Shown piece after piece: positions 1-8,607 of a DNA stretch of 64,000 nt (the first letter of the stretch is position 1; each line of letters begins with the position of its first letter). The notes under the pieces were generated by a model. It was not told the DNA's origin and searched no databases. It saw only the letters and a list, made by a program, of their open reading frames with translations. Source of the DNA: Mariniplasma anaerobium (lineage in GTDB: Bacteria; Bacillota_I; Bacilli_A; Acholeplasmatales; Acholeplasmataceae); NCBI RefSeq assembly GCF_016865445.1, contig NZ_AP024412.1, positions 992,001 through 1,056,000 of the forward strand, read 5' to 3'. Both the position numbers and the translations under genes were made by a program.

Positions 1-460
1 TTGAAATCATTACTGTTTTTGCATTTTTTCTAATACGTTTATTAATTTCTTTTTTAACATATTTATTAAACGTATGATGCAAAGCCCCTTGTAATAAAAC
101 TTTATCATTTAAAACTTTGGTTAAATTTTCTTTTTCTTCTTCTGGAATATAGTCTTCAGATAACAATCTTTTAACTACTTTTTTATATAATCTAAAATTC
201 TTTCTTGATGTTTCTCCATCATCTAATGTCGTTTGAACAGAAAATGTTGGTGAAAACAAGATAATATGTACAGGTCTTAAAATAAGTGCATATACTAAAA
301 TGACTGTTAGTCCATAAAAAACATAAGAAAGATAAGGTGATATATTGGTTAATCTGTCACCAACATCTAATATGCTTGATAACAACATCAACATAAATAA
401 AATGATAAATCCTATGGCAGCTAAGTACCAAAATATTTTTGTAGAATCTTTTTTCTTCAT
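1..460 (-). CDS. Membrane protein, DUF697-like (3' end outside window)
   Basis: Reading frame open from the ATG at 460 to the window edge, so only the first 153 residues are visible and the C-terminus is missing. The start is supported by AAGGATG about 6 bases upstream. The protein begins with MKKKDSTKIF and has two hydrophobic helices (about residues 11-28 and 41-62), followed by a charged helical region rich in Lys/Arg/Glu. This layout resembles the DUF697/YcjF-type membrane proteins, but no diagnostic motif is visible, so the family call is tentative. It follows radC with a gap of only 34 bases, so it could be co-transcribed with radC. Confidence 0.6.
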   Translation of the reverse strand, partial: MKKKDSTKIFWYLAAIGFIILFMLMLLSSILDVGDRLTNISPYLSYVFYGLTVILVYALILRPVHIILFSPTFSVQTTLDDGETSRKNFRLYKKVVKRLLSEDYIPEEEKENLTKVLNDKVLLQGALHHTFNKYVKKEINKRIRKNAKTVMIS

Positions 461-494
461 ATAATCACATCCTTACCTAAAATTATATCATGAA

Positions 495-1181
495 TTATGT
501 TAATTTTGTTCTATGTTTTGATTTAATAGAATAAAATTCATGATGACCAATAATGATATGATCAATTAAATCAATCCCCATGACTTCTGAAGTTTTTTCT
601 AAGTGATATGTTGCTTTCTCATCTGCTTTAGATGGTTGAGAATCCCCAGATGGATGATTATGAACAAAAATCATTGCAGCAGCTGCATAGATTACTGCTT
701 TTTTATAAATCTCTCTTGGATGAATCATCATTTGATTAATTGTTCCAATATAAATGGTTTCTCTTTTAATGATTTCACTTTTAATGTTTAAATAGATTAC
801 AATAAAATGCTCTTGCTCTAGATGAGATATCTCATCATGAAGTAAGTAATAAACATCACTGGGTGAAGATATTTTAATCTTTTGTTCTCTTTTAAATACA
901 GAAAGTCTATAACCTAGCTCAATTGCTGCTAAAATAGTTGTAGCTTTTGCTCCCTTAATTCCTTTAATCTTTAATAATTCAAGATAGGTTATCTTTTTTA
1001 ATTCTTCTAATGAAGTTAGATGATATAAGACATGCTTTGATAATTCTAAAACTGATTGATCATGATATCCTGTTCTAAGTAATATTGCTAATAATTCTTC
1101 ATTAGACAAAGCTTTAGCTCCATGTGCTATTAATCTCTCACGAGGTCTTTGATCTAATGGCATTTCTTTAACTAAATACAT
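495..1181 (-). CDS. radC: RadC/JAB-domain protein
   Basis: RadC family protein of 228 residues. The N-terminal part (DQRPRERL, then a helix-hairpin-helix-like segment around KIKGIKGAKA) is followed by the JAB/MPN metalloprotease-like domain with the conserved signature HNHPSGDSQPSKAD at about residues 165-178, which has both metal-binding His and the Asp. Its role is unclear; the historic link to DNA repair is weak. Two ATGs are possible. The one at 1190 directly abuts the Shine-Dalgarno AAGGAG with no spacer, while the one at 1181 has a 9-base spacer and gives the usual RadC N-terminus, so 1181 is chosen. The ribosome-binding site lies inside the hairpin at 1185-1223. The gene is the last before the truncated membrane protein. 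Confidence 0.93.
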   Translation of the reverse strand: MYLVKEMPLDQRPRERLIAHGAKALSNEELLAILLRTGYHDQSVLELSKHVLYHLTSLEELKKITYLELLKIKGIKGAKATTILAAIELGYRLSVFKREQKIKISSPSDVYYLLHDEISHLEQEHFIVIYLNIKSEIIKRETIYIGTINQMMIHPREIYKKAVIYAAAAMIFVHNHPSGDSQPSKADEKATYHLEKTSEVMGIDLIDHIIIGHHEFYSIKSKHRTKLT

Positions 1182-1223
1182 AAAAAACATCTCCTTATTT
1201 AATTGATAATAAGTGAGATGTTT
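1182..1223 (-). terminator. Intrinsic terminator after folC that includes the radC RBS
   Basis: On the minus strand the arm AAACATCTC-A-CTTATT pairs with AATAAGGAGATGTTT (15 base pairs with a single bulged A, loop of about 9) and is followed by a run of T that runs into the radC ATG. It begins 5 bases after the folC stop codon. The 3' arm contains AAGGAG, the only plausible Shine-Dalgarno for radC. The element therefore looks like a terminator for the valS-folC operon and, when read through, a hairpin that would hide the radC ribosome-binding site. Confidence 0.75.
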
Positions 1224-1228
1224 ATATT

Positions 1229-2476
1229 TTACTTCTTAAATTGATTTGATAACATTTTTTTAGCATATCCTACAAAGTGAAGTGATCCTGTAATTAAGAG
1301 TATATCATTTGATGTAAGTTTATTATACAATTGATTAAATGCTTCATTAAAATCTTTAATATAAAAAATAGATTGATCAGTATATTCAGATAAATCCTTA
1401 TATCTAAAATCATCAAATGAAGTGATGACAATAGATGAAGAAAATGTCTTGACGATATCTAACATTGCTTTTATATCTTTATCACCTAACGCACTAAATA
1501 AGACGTGAATATTTTTATCTTTAAATGTTTCCGATAAACTATCAGATAAAGCAGATAATGCATGAGCATTATGTGCACCATCTATATAGACTTGATCTGC
1601 AATAGATTCTAATCGACCAGCCCATATTGCCTTTTTTAGACCCTTTTGTATGGTTTTCATATCTATGCTCGGATATACATATAAAGCAGCTTCTATAGCC
1701 AATATAGAGTTTAATATTTGATGTTTTCCCAGTAGAGATACACTATATGTTTCATGTTGATAGATATAGTTAACAGGATTTAAAGATACTACCTGATAAG
1801 CCAAATCGTTAATAAGTCTATAAGTCACATCCATATCCTTCATGAACGATATGAAATAAGGATAAAGTTCTTTGTCGACTGTTGAGATCAAATGGTTCTT
1901 GCTTTTTAATATGCCTAGTTTATTAGACGCAATCGATTCTAAAGTGTTACCTAGTTGTTTCATATGATCAAAACCAATATTTGTAATTAAAGACACATCA
2001 CAATTAATAACATTTGTCGCATCTAACAATCCACCCAATCCAACTTCCATAATAATGACATCAACTTTTGTCTTGTGATAATAACTTAGTGCCATTAATG
2101 TTAAAAGTTCAAAGAAGGCAAGATGTTCTCCATATGCTTTTAAAAAAGTTTCGTTAAATGTATAGATCTCATTTATTTCTACTAATAAATCCTCATCATT
2201 AATCATTAATCCATTCATTCTGATGCGTTCATTAAAGCTAATCAAATATGGTGATGTATATGTGCCCACAGATAAACCCATCTCTAAAAAGATGTGTGTT
2301 AAATAAGAGCATACAGAACCTTTTCCATTTGTACCTCCAACATGAATAAACTTAGTATCTTTAAATGATAGATCTAACATATTATAAGCAAATTTCATAC
2401 GTGATAGGTCTGTTTTAGGCTTAAACTTTGTTTGTGTTTCTATCCAATAAATGGCTTCTTTTATATCTTTAAACAT
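1229..2476 (-). CDS. folC: Folylpolyglutamate synthase / dihydrofolate synthase
   Basis: Mur-ligase-superfamily enzyme that adds glutamate to (dihydro)folates in the cytoplasm. At 415 residues it has the normal FolC length. The ATP-binding loop GGTNGKGSVCSYL is at about residues 47-59, the segment MEVGLGGLLDATNVI is the typical FolC substrate-binding motif, and VYIDGAHNAHAL is the conserved DGAHN motif of the C-terminal domain. The start codon overlaps the end of valS by 8 bases, so the two are probably translationally coupled. It is the third gene of the T-box operon and ends just before a strong terminator. Whether it also has dihydrofolate synthase activity cannot be told from sequence. 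Confidence 0.93.
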   Translation of the reverse strand: MFKDIKEAIYWIETQTKFKPKTDLSRMKFAYNMLDLSFKDTKFIHVGGTNGKGSVCSYLTHIFLEMGLSVGTYTSPYLISFNERIRMNGLMINDEDLLVEINEIYTFNETFLKAYGEHLAFFELLTLMALSYYHKTKVDVIIMEVGLGGLLDATNVINCDVSLITNIGFDHMKQLGNTLESIASNKLGILKSKNHLISTVDKELYPYFISFMKDMDVTYRLINDLAYQVVSLNPVNYIYQHETYSVSLLGKHQILNSILAIEAALYVYPSIDMKTIQKGLKKAIWAGRLESIADQVYIDGAHNAHALSALSDSLSETFKDKNIHVLFSALGDKDIKAMLDIVKTFSSSIVITSFDDFRYKDLSEYTDQSIFYIKDFNEAFNQLYNKLTSNDILLITGSLHFVGYAKKMLSNQFKK

Positions 2477-5045
2477 AAGTTTTTAATTTTTCAACCACGA
2501 TTTCATATTGTTTTTTATAATCTTCATATTTTTCTTTTTCAAGATTAATTTTAGATTCTGGTGCTTTTGAAATGAATTTTTCATTTTGCAATAATGATTC
2601 GCTTCTCTTAATTTCATTTTCTAAATCACTTTGTTGCTTAATCAAAGCTTCTTTTTCCATTAAAGGATCAATAATATCTGATTTTAATACATAAGCAATA
2701 ATCTTAGACCCAACTAAAACAATTGTCTCAGATGATGTGTTAAGTTTTTGTGAGATTGTTAATACATTTGTGTTTAAGAACTTTTTAAAGTATGCATCAA
2801 ACTTAGCAAACACTTCTAAATCATTTTTATCTTCTATCACTAACTCGATATCTAATGGTTTAGATGGTGCAACATTATGTTCCGCTCTTAAGTTTCTTAC
2901 CTTTGTAATAACATCTTTAACTTCATTAAAGATATCAATAGATGTTTGGTCGCTGTAATCAGCAACTGGCCAACTAGATAACATAATCGTTTCTTCAGTT
3001 GATATTTCTAAGAATAATTTTTCAGTTACAAAAGGAATAAATGGATGCATTAACTTTAAGATATCTTTTAAGACTTTAATTAAAACCCATTGAGTCGTTT
3101 GATTTTGTTTTTCATCTTTTAAAGATACTTTAGCAAATTCAACATACCAATTTGCGAAATCTTCCCAAATAAAATGATAAAGTGATCTTGAAACTTCACC
3201 AAATTCAAATTTTTCATAATTATAATCAGCTTCTTTAATGGTTTCAGATAATCTTGATAAAATCCATTGATCAGCTAAATTAAACTCACTATCTTTTTTA
3301 ACGTTAATATCCTCGATATTCATCGTAATAAATCTTGTGATATTCCATAATTTATTAATAAAGTTCCATGATGATTCAACTTTTTCTTCTTCATATCTTA
3401 AATCTGCACCTGGTGCAGAATTGGTTGTCAAGAAATATCTCAAGGCATCAACGCCATATTGTTCAATGACATCCATTGGATCAACACCATTACCTAAAGA
3501 CTTACTCATTTTTCTACCTTGTGCATCTCTGATAAGACCATGAATTAGTATTCTTTCAAATGGATCTTGTTTTGTAAACTCTAGACCTTGAAAAATCATA
3601 CGTGCAACCCAAAAGAAGATAATATCATATCCTGTAACCATAACACTTGTTGGATAATATCTCTTAAAGTCTTCTGTTATTTCAGGCCATCCTAATGTGG
3701 AAAATGGCCATAATGCGCTACTAAACCATGTATCAAGCACATCCTCATCTTGAGTCCAATCAGAGCCAGGAGATTCAATTTGAACCTTAACTTGATCATC
3801 TTTATACCATGCTGGTATTCTATGTCCCCACCATAATTGGCGACTGATACACCAATCATATGTATCTGTCATCCAGTTAACAAAAATCTTTTTAAATCTT
3901 GATGGTACAAATTCAGACGTTGATTCATCTAGGGCTTGTTTTGATAATTCTTCCATCTTAACAAACCATTGTAGTGATAATCTAGGCTCAACAATAACGC
4001 CAGTTCTTTCACTGTATCCTACATTATTTGTGTAACTTTCAATTTTTTCTAATAAATCAATAGCTCGAAGATCTTCTACTAATTTTTCTCTACATGTAAA
4101 TCTTTCTAAACCTTGGTATTTATGTGCCATTTCATTCATCGTGCCATCTTCATTCATACACAATGGCATATCTAAATTGTGTCTTTTCCCTACTTCAAAG
4201 TCATTTGGATCATGCGCTGGAGTAACTTTAACAACACCTGTTCCAAATTCCATATCTACATAATCATCTACAATTACTGGAATTTCTACTTTACTTCCAG
4301 GAATATAAACAGACTTGCCTACATATTGACTAAATCTTTTATCATCTGGATGAACCATCAATGCTTGATCTGCAAACATGGTTTCAGGTCTTGTAGTCGC
4401 AATAACTAAATATCCTGGTTGATCTGTAAATGGATATCTAAAATAATATAGTTTACCTTGTGTTTCTTCATGTTCAACTTCAATATTTGATAATGCTGTT
4501 TTTGCTTCAACATCCCAGTTAATAATACGATGTCCTCTATAAATATATCCTTTTTCATATAATGATAAAAAGACCTTATTAACAGCGTCATTTAACTTTT
4601 GATCTAGTGTAAATCTTTCTTTATCATAATCAACAGAATTACCTAATGCAGCCCATTGAGTTTTAATAAAGTTTGCGTACTCTTCTTTCCATGCCCAAGC
4701 ATGTCTCAAAAAGCTTTCTCTTCCTATATCATATCTTGATATGCCACTTGCTTTAAGTCTTGCGTCAATTTTTGCTTGAGTCGCAATACCAGCATGATCC
4801 ATACCTGGAAGAAAGAGTGTATCATATCCCATCATCCGTTTACGTCTGATGATGATATCTTGTAATGTATTATCCCATGCATGTCCTAAATGTAGTTTAC
4901 CTGTTACATTTGGTGGTGGAATAACGATACTAAATGGTTTACCTTTTTTGTTTATACCTGATTTAAAATATCCTTTATCAACCCATGTTTGATATCTGCC
5001 TGCTTCAACCTCTTTAAAATCATATTTAGGTTTTAGTGTTGTCAT
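2469..5045 (-). CDS. valS: Valine--tRNA ligase
   Basis: Class I aminoacyl-tRNA synthetase charging tRNA-Val. The HIGH motif is in PPPNVTGKLHLGHAW (about residues 45-59) and the KMSKS motif is in GRKMSKSLGNGVDP (about residue 510). The connective editing domain contains ATTRPETMFADQA, and the C-terminal end is a charged coiled coil (roughly the last 65 residues), all typical for ValRS. The ATG at 5045 is preferred over an upstream in-frame TTG (5051) because it sits 10 bases after AAGGAG. The gene overlaps the upstream acetyltransferase by about 20 bases and folC by 8. Expression is expected to follow uncharged tRNA-Val through the T-box leader at 5591-5828. Confidence 0.97.
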   Translation of the reverse strand: MTTLKPKYDFKEVEAGRYQTWVDKGYFKSGINKKGKPFSIVIPPPNVTGKLHLGHAWDNTLQDIIIRRKRMMGYDTLFLPGMDHAGIATQAKIDARLKASGISRYDIGRESFLRHAWAWKEEYANFIKTQWAALGNSVDYDKERFTLDQKLNDAVNKVFLSLYEKGYIYRGHRIINWDVEAKTALSNIEVEHEETQGKLYYFRYPFTDQPGYLVIATTRPETMFADQALMVHPDDKRFSQYVGKSVYIPGSKVEIPVIVDDYVDMEFGTGVVKVTPAHDPNDFEVGKRHNLDMPLCMNEDGTMNEMAHKYQGLERFTCREKLVEDLRAIDLLEKIESYTNNVGYSERTGVIVEPRLSLQWFVKMEELSKQALDESTSEFVPSRFKKIFVNWMTDTYDWCISRQLWWGHRIPAWYKDDQVKVQIESPGSDWTQDEDVLDTWFSSALWPFSTLGWPEITEDFKRYYPTSVMVTGYDIIFFWVARMIFQGLEFTKQDPFERILIHGLIRDAQGRKMSKSLGNGVDPMDVIEQYGVDALRYFLTTNSAPGADLRYEEEKVESSWNFINKLWNITRFITMNIEDINVKKDSEFNLADQWILSRLSETIKEADYNYEKFEFGEVSRSLYHFIWEDFANWYVEFAKVSLKDEKQNQTTQWVLIKVLKDILKLMHPFIPFVTEKLFLEISTEETIMLSSWPVADYSDQTSIDIFNEVKDVITKVRNLRAEHNVAPSKPLDIELVIEDKNDLEVFAKFDAYFKKFLNTNVLTISQKLNTSSETIVLVGSKIIAYVLKSDIIDPLMEKEALIKQQSDLENEIKRSESLLQNEKFISKAPESKINLEKEKYEDYKKQYEIVVEKLKTYV

Positions 5046-5580
5046 GATCAATCAACTCCTTATAATCTCTTTTTGTCATGTGATATACCATGACATCTAT
5101 ATCTTCTTTATCCATATATTCTCTTTTTTCTGTCTTTAGGTATCTAAACCCACATTTTTCAATAACCCGCTTAGATTGAGTATTTGAGACCATATGGCCA
5201 CACATGATTTCATCTAATCCAAGTGCATTAAAGCCATAATCTAAAACTTTAAAGCACGCTTCGACAATTAAGCCTTGTCCCCAATATTTATCATCAAGAA
5301 CATATCCTATTTCTCTTCTGTTTTCGACTGCATTTTCAAAATTTCTAACATGCAGACCAATGGTTCCAATTAAAGCATCATCAGTTTTAGTCGTTATACC
5401 CCAAACTTCTTGTTCCCGTATTAATAATTTTAATATCTTTGCAGTCTCTTTAATGTTTTTATGTGGAGACCATCCAGCCATGGGACCAATATTTGGTTTT
5501 TTTGCATATGCAAAAAGATCTTGCACATCTCTTAAAGCTAAATCTCTTAAAATTAATCTTTTTGTTATTAATGTTTTCAT
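5026..5580 (-). CDS. GNAT family N-acetyltransferase (RimJ/RimL-like)
   Basis: 184-residue acetyltransferase of the GNAT fold. It begins TKRLILRDLALRDVQDL, the usual start of RimJ/RimL-type enzymes, and contains the acetyl-CoA binding stretch GYVLDDKYWGQGLIVEA (about residues 91-107), followed by NTQSKRVIEKCGFRY, the conserved motif B region. The substrate cannot be predicted; ribosomal protein N-termini or small molecules are both possible. It is the first gene behind a valine-type T-box leader, its RBS GGAGG lies just after the leader's terminator, and it overlaps valS. It would therefore be induced by valine-tRNA limitation together with valS and folC. Confidence 0.88.
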   Translation of the reverse strand: MKTLITKRLILRDLALRDVQDLFAYAKKPNIGPMAGWSPHKNIKETAKILKLLIREQEVWGITTKTDDALIGTIGLHVRNFENAVENRREIGYVLDDKYWGQGLIVEACFKVLDYGFNALGLDEIMCGHMVSNTQSKRVIEKCGFRYLKTEKREYMDKEDIDVMVYHMTKRDYKELIDHDNTKT

Positions 5581-5590
5581 AAATCCTCCA

Positions 5591-5628
5591 AAAAATAAAA
5601 AAACGTCCTTAGAATAAATCTAAGGACG
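5591..5628 (-). terminator. T-box regulatory terminator
   Basis: Perfect 10-base-pair stem CGTCCTTAGA / TCTAAGGACG with a 5-base loop, followed on the minus strand by TTTTTTTATTTTT. It is the terminator half of the T-box switch. The T-box sequence AAGGTGGTACCGCG lies a few bases upstream and would form the competing antiterminator. Confidence 0.93.
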
Positions 5629-5828
5629 ACATATTATCGCGGTACCACCTTAGTTCTAGAAATAAATTTCTAGCACTTAATCCTTTTAACGCAAGGCATA
5701 CGCTTTTAACTACTACTATTTCATTAAAAGTGCTCCTAGGCTACCTTCATGAGTTTCAATCGAATTTCGCACCTTTCAATTCGTCTCTTTAAATGAAATC
5801 CTCATTACTCTTCCTATTCATCACATAT
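5591..5828 (-). promoter_or_regulatory. T-box leader, valine specifier
   Basis: Untranslated leader of about 240 bases ahead of the GNAT-valS-folC operon. The hallmark T-box AAGGTGGTACCGCG is on the minus strand at 5638-5651, directly followed by the terminator at 5604-5628. Upstream are the stem I elements: AGAGTAATGAGGA near the transcript start (GA/AGTA-type motif) and, on the 3' side of stem I, TGAAGGTAGCC, where GTA (5742-5744), a valine codon followed by a purine, is the likely specifier. A second hairpin CTAGAAATTTATTTCTAG lies just before the T-box. Uncharged tRNA-Val would pair with the specifier and the T-box and allow read-through. The specifier match to valS supports the call. Confidence 0.92.
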
Positions 5829-5834
5829 GTAATT

Positions 5835-5863
5835 ATATTAGCATAAAGACTCTTATTAAACAA
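5835..5863 (-). promoter_or_regulatory. Promoter of the T-box/valS operon
   Basis: -35 TTGTTT (5858-5863) and -10 TAATAT (5835-5840) separated by 17 bases, with an extended -10 TGC in front. The -35 starts only 5 bases after the galE stop codon, so there is no room for a separate galE terminator. Confidence 0.75.
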
Positions 5864-5868
5864 GTATT

Positions 5869-6864
5869 TTAAGCTTTATTACTTTTTTCGAACTTCCAAG
5901 TATCTTTGCACATATCTAGAATCGTTTTTTCTGCTTTCCATCCTAATTTATCATAAGCTTTAGTTGCATCTGCATAACTATTTGATATATCTCCTGGTCT
6001 TCTACCTACAATTTTATAAGGTATTTCTATTTTATTAGCTTTTTCAAAAGCTGTTAAGAGCTCTAAAACAGAAACGCCAATACCAGTGCCTAGATTATAA
6101 ACTTCAACACTATCTAATAGTTTTTCAATAGCAAGGACATGACCTTTAGCTAAATCAACCACATGAATATAATCTCTTACACCTGTTCCATCAGGTGTAT
6201 CATAATCATTTCCATAAATACTTAAGATTGGTAATTTTTTATTGGCAACTTTTTGTATATAAGGCATTAAATTATTTGGAATACCATTTGGTTGTTCACC
6301 AATTAAACCTGAACTATGTGCCCCAACTGGATTAAAATATCTTAAGATTGATACTTTAAAGTCTTTATTGACTTGAGCCGTATCTTTTAAAATACGTTCA
6401 CTCATCGCTTTAGTTTCACCATATGGATTGGTTGTTGGAAGTAATTCCATATCTTCAGAAAAAGGAACCTTTTGATCTCCATAAACGGTTGCACTTGATG
6501 AGAATACAAATTTATTAACACCATATTTAATTGCTAATTGACTTAAATTAATTGTAGATACCAAATTATTATAATAATAAGCCAAAGGAATTGATACTGA
6601 CTCACCAACAGCCTTTAATCCAGCGAAATGGATGATTCCATCAAATTGATGAAGTTTAAATATAGCTTCTAACTTGATATGATCTGTACAATCAACTTTA
6701 TAAAATATAGGTTTAACACCAGAAATTTTAAAAATTTTATCTATTGTTTCTTCATTTGAATTTACTAAATTATCAACAATTACAACACTATGACCTGCAG
6801 CAATCAATTCAACTACAGTATGTGAACCAATATAACCTGTACCACCAGAAACTAATATATTCAT
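5869..6864 (-). CDS. galE: UDP-glucose 4-epimerase
   Basis: 331-residue extended short-chain dehydrogenase interconverting UDP-Glc and UDP-Gal (and possibly the N-acetylated forms). The NAD-binding motif GGTGYIGSH is at residues 7-15, the catalytic Ser is in SSSATVYG and the Tyr/Lys pair is in YGETK (about residues 147-151). VSILRYFNPVGAH and VRDYIHVVDLA are typical GalE signatures. An earlier in-frame ATG (6876) overlaps the Shine-Dalgarno GGAGG and is rejected; the ATG at 6864 gives the canonical MNILVSGGTGYIG start. It follows the protease gene by 12 bases, so the two are probably one transcript. It can supply galactose-type sugar nucleotides for surface glycans. Confidence 0.94.
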   Translation of the reverse strand: MNILVSGGTGYIGSHTVVELIAAGHSVVIVDNLVNSNEETIDKIFKISGVKPIFYKVDCTDHIKLEAIFKLHQFDGIIHFAGLKAVGESVSIPLAYYYNNLVSTINLSQLAIKYGVNKFVFSSSATVYGDQKVPFSEDMELLPTTNPYGETKAMSERILKDTAQVNKDFKVSILRYFNPVGAHSSGLIGEQPNGIPNNLMPYIQKVANKKLPILSIYGNDYDTPDGTGVRDYIHVVDLAKGHVLAIEKLLDSVEVYNLGTGIGVSVLELLTAFEKANKIEIPYKIVGRRPGDISNSYADATKAYDKLGWKAEKTILDMCKDTWKFEKSNKA

Positions 6865-6876
6865 ATAATCCTCCAT

Positions 6877-7887
6877 TTACTCATAACTTTCTATCGTATC
6901 TATAATGATATCGATTTGAACACTGAAAAATAAATTATTAATACCTTCACCAACATATTCATCAACATATGCCATGGTATTAATGCCGACTAACTTACCA
7001 TATACATCTATTAAAGCTCCACCACTGTTTCCAGGATTAATACCTGCAGTGTGTTGAATCATCATGGTATCCATACCATCATAGTCCCACATGGATCGAT
7101 TAACCATTGAAACAATTCCTGAAGTTATAGTATTTGGAAGATCAAGTGGTGATCCGATTGCAAAAACCATTTCTCCTACGCGTATATCTGATAAATCCGC
7201 AAATTCAACAGGTACAAAAGTTTTAGTGGATGTAAAAGTCATTAAAGCAAGATCATTTGTTACATCTTTCCATAAAAGATTAATATTGTTATCACTGATA
7301 ATCGTGTCGCTTGTATTTCCAAACAATGTTATTTCAAACTCAAAACCTTCACTTCCATCGACAACGTGATGATTTGTTAAAACATAATAGGTTGAGCCAC
7401 TTTTATCTATGATAACTCCTGAGCCACCACCTATATAATCTAAGCCATCATAAATATCAATCATCACTACAGATTTTTGAATTTCAGATAACATATCATT
7501 GATATAATCTTCATATAATTCAATGATGTATAAAGGATCAAGATCAAGTGGATTTAGTGATTCAAACGGATAGTTCTCTATAATAGATTCAATATCATCA
7601 GTTGTTAATATCTCTTCATCTAAAACCCATTTTGCATAAACAGTCATATCTTTATAAACTACTGCATTAAAGTACGCTGGATAATTAAGATCACTATCTA
7701 AAAACCATCCTGAAAACTTGTATCCATCTTTTACTGGGATCATGCCTGGAAGTTCTCCACTGCTTATTGAAGCAATACTTGAACCACCATTTGATTCAAA
7801 ATCAATGGTATAATCTATAGTTTCAGCTGCACAAGCTGTTAAACTTAGTAATAATGCAAATAAAACAAATAATGTCAATTTTTTCAT
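6877..7887 (-). CDS. Lipoprotein trypsin-like serine protease with InlB-type repeat
   Basis: 336-residue secreted lipoprotein. The signal peptide ends in the lipobox LTAC with Cys19. Residues about 25-90 form a Listeria-Bacteroides (InlB B-repeat / Flg_new) module: FSGWFLDSDLNYPAYF followed by MTVYAKW. The rest is an S1C (HtrA-like) chymotrypsin fold with the His in LTNHHVVDG (about 174), the Asp in NDLALM (about 212) and the Ser in GNSGG (about 283). There is no PDZ domain, unlike classical DegP. It is probably a surface-anchored quality-control or processing protease. It lies between engB and galE, with an inverted repeat just upstream of its RBS (7905-7923). Confidence 0.87.
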   Translation of the reverse strand: MKKLTLFVLFALLLSLTACAAETIDYTIDFESNGGSSIASISSGELPGMIPVKDGYKFSGWFLDSDLNYPAYFNAVVYKDMTVYAKWVLDEEILTTDDIESIIENYPFESLNPLDLDPLYIIELYEDYINDMLSEIQKSVVMIDIYDGLDYIGGGSGVIIDKSGSTYYVLTNHHVVDGSEGFEFEITLFGNTSDTIISDNNINLLWKDVTNDLALMTFTSTKTFVPVEFADLSDIRVGEMVFAIGSPLDLPNTITSGIVSMVNRSMWDYDGMDTMMIQHTAGINPGNSGGALIDVYGKLVGINTMAYVDEYVGEGINNLFFSVQIDIIIDTIESYE

Positions 7888-7904
7888 ATGTATATTCCTT
7901 ATGT

Positions 7905-7953
7905 GTAGAAATTTAACTTCTACGATCTAGCTAGCATATCACACATACTGTGT
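7905..7953 (-). promoter_or_regulatory. Inverted repeats in the protease leader
   Basis: Between engB and the lipoprotein protease are two small dyads: GTAGAA-N7-TTCTAC (7905-7923), ending a few bases upstream of the RBS, and ACACA-TAC-TGTGT (7941-7953). Neither is followed by a T run, so they do not look like terminators. They could be an operator or mRNA structure; there is no direct evidence for either. Confidence 0.3.
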
Positions 7954-7962
7954 AATCTTATG

Positions 7963-8550
7963 TTAAGGATGAATCACTTCGTCTATTCTTGACAAGAATA
8001 ATGTTTCAACCTTATCTATGTTTTCTTTTGTTACATTGCTTATAGCAATAAATATCTCAGGATTACTTAACATACCTTTGATTAATTTTTCTTGTTTAAA
8101 TTGTTTTGTCTTAGGTATTTTATCCTTTTTAGTTGCAACAACAATGACTTCACGACCCAATTGTCTTAAAAATTGATATGTATTTAAATCATCTTTTGTT
8201 GGACCTACTTTGAAATCAATTAAAAGACAAACAAATAACAAATCCTGATTATCAAGCAAGAACTTTTCTATCATAATGATAAAATCATCTTTTAAACTTT
8301 TAGATCGTCTTGCATATCCATAGCCAGGTGCATCTACAAGATAAAAGTTTTGATTGATTAAATAAAAATTTAATAACAAAGTTTTACCTGGTGTTTTAGA
8401 AACTCTAGCTAAATTTTTTCTGTTAGTTAAGCTATTGATAAAAGAGCTTTTCCCTACATTACTACGTCCTAAAAGTAGTATTTGAGGTAAAACATCTGGT
8501 TTATCTTTTAAATCTGTTAAGCTTTTTATATACATTGCTTCTTTAATCAC
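7963..8550 (-). CDS. engB: Ribosome-biogenesis GTPase EngB (YsxC/YihA)
   Basis: 195-residue TrmE-Era-EngA-EngB-type GTPase needed for assembly of the 50S subunit. All G motifs are present: G1 GRSNVGKSSFINSL (about residues 28-41), G2 region TPGKT, G3 DAPGYGYA and G4 TKKDK, with G5 near AISN. The start is GTG at 8550 with AAGGATG 7-9 bases upstream; an ATG five codons later is possible. The gene lies directly after lon, separated from it by a hairpin (8575-8597), and is followed by the protease. Confidence 0.95.
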   Translation of the reverse strand: MIKEAMYIKSLTDLKDKPDVLPQILLLGRSNVGKSSFINSLTNRKNLARVSKTPGKTLLLNFYLINQNFYLVDAPGYGYARRSKSLKDDFIIMIEKFLLDNQDLLFVCLLIDFKVGPTKDDLNTYQFLRQLGREVIVVATKKDKIPKTKQFKQEKLIKGMLSNPEIFIAISNVTKENIDKVETLFLSRIDEVIHP

Positions 8551-8570
8551 ATTTACACATCCTTAATATA

Positions 8571-8597
8571 GTAAAAAGTAGTCATATTGACTACTTT
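8571..8597 (-). terminator. Terminator after lon
   Basis: Stem AAAGTAGTC / GACTACTTT with a 5-base loop and a following TTTTTAC on the minus strand, 11 bases downstream of the lon stop codon. engB starts shortly after it and may depend on partial read-through, since I see no clear promoter in the 20 bases between. Confidence 0.75.
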
Positions 8598-8607
8598 TAA
8601 TTATAAC

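Noticed and set aside
4179-4591. Small frames within valS on both strands
   Set aside because: They lie wholly inside the well-supported valS coding region and have no RBS or recognisable product.
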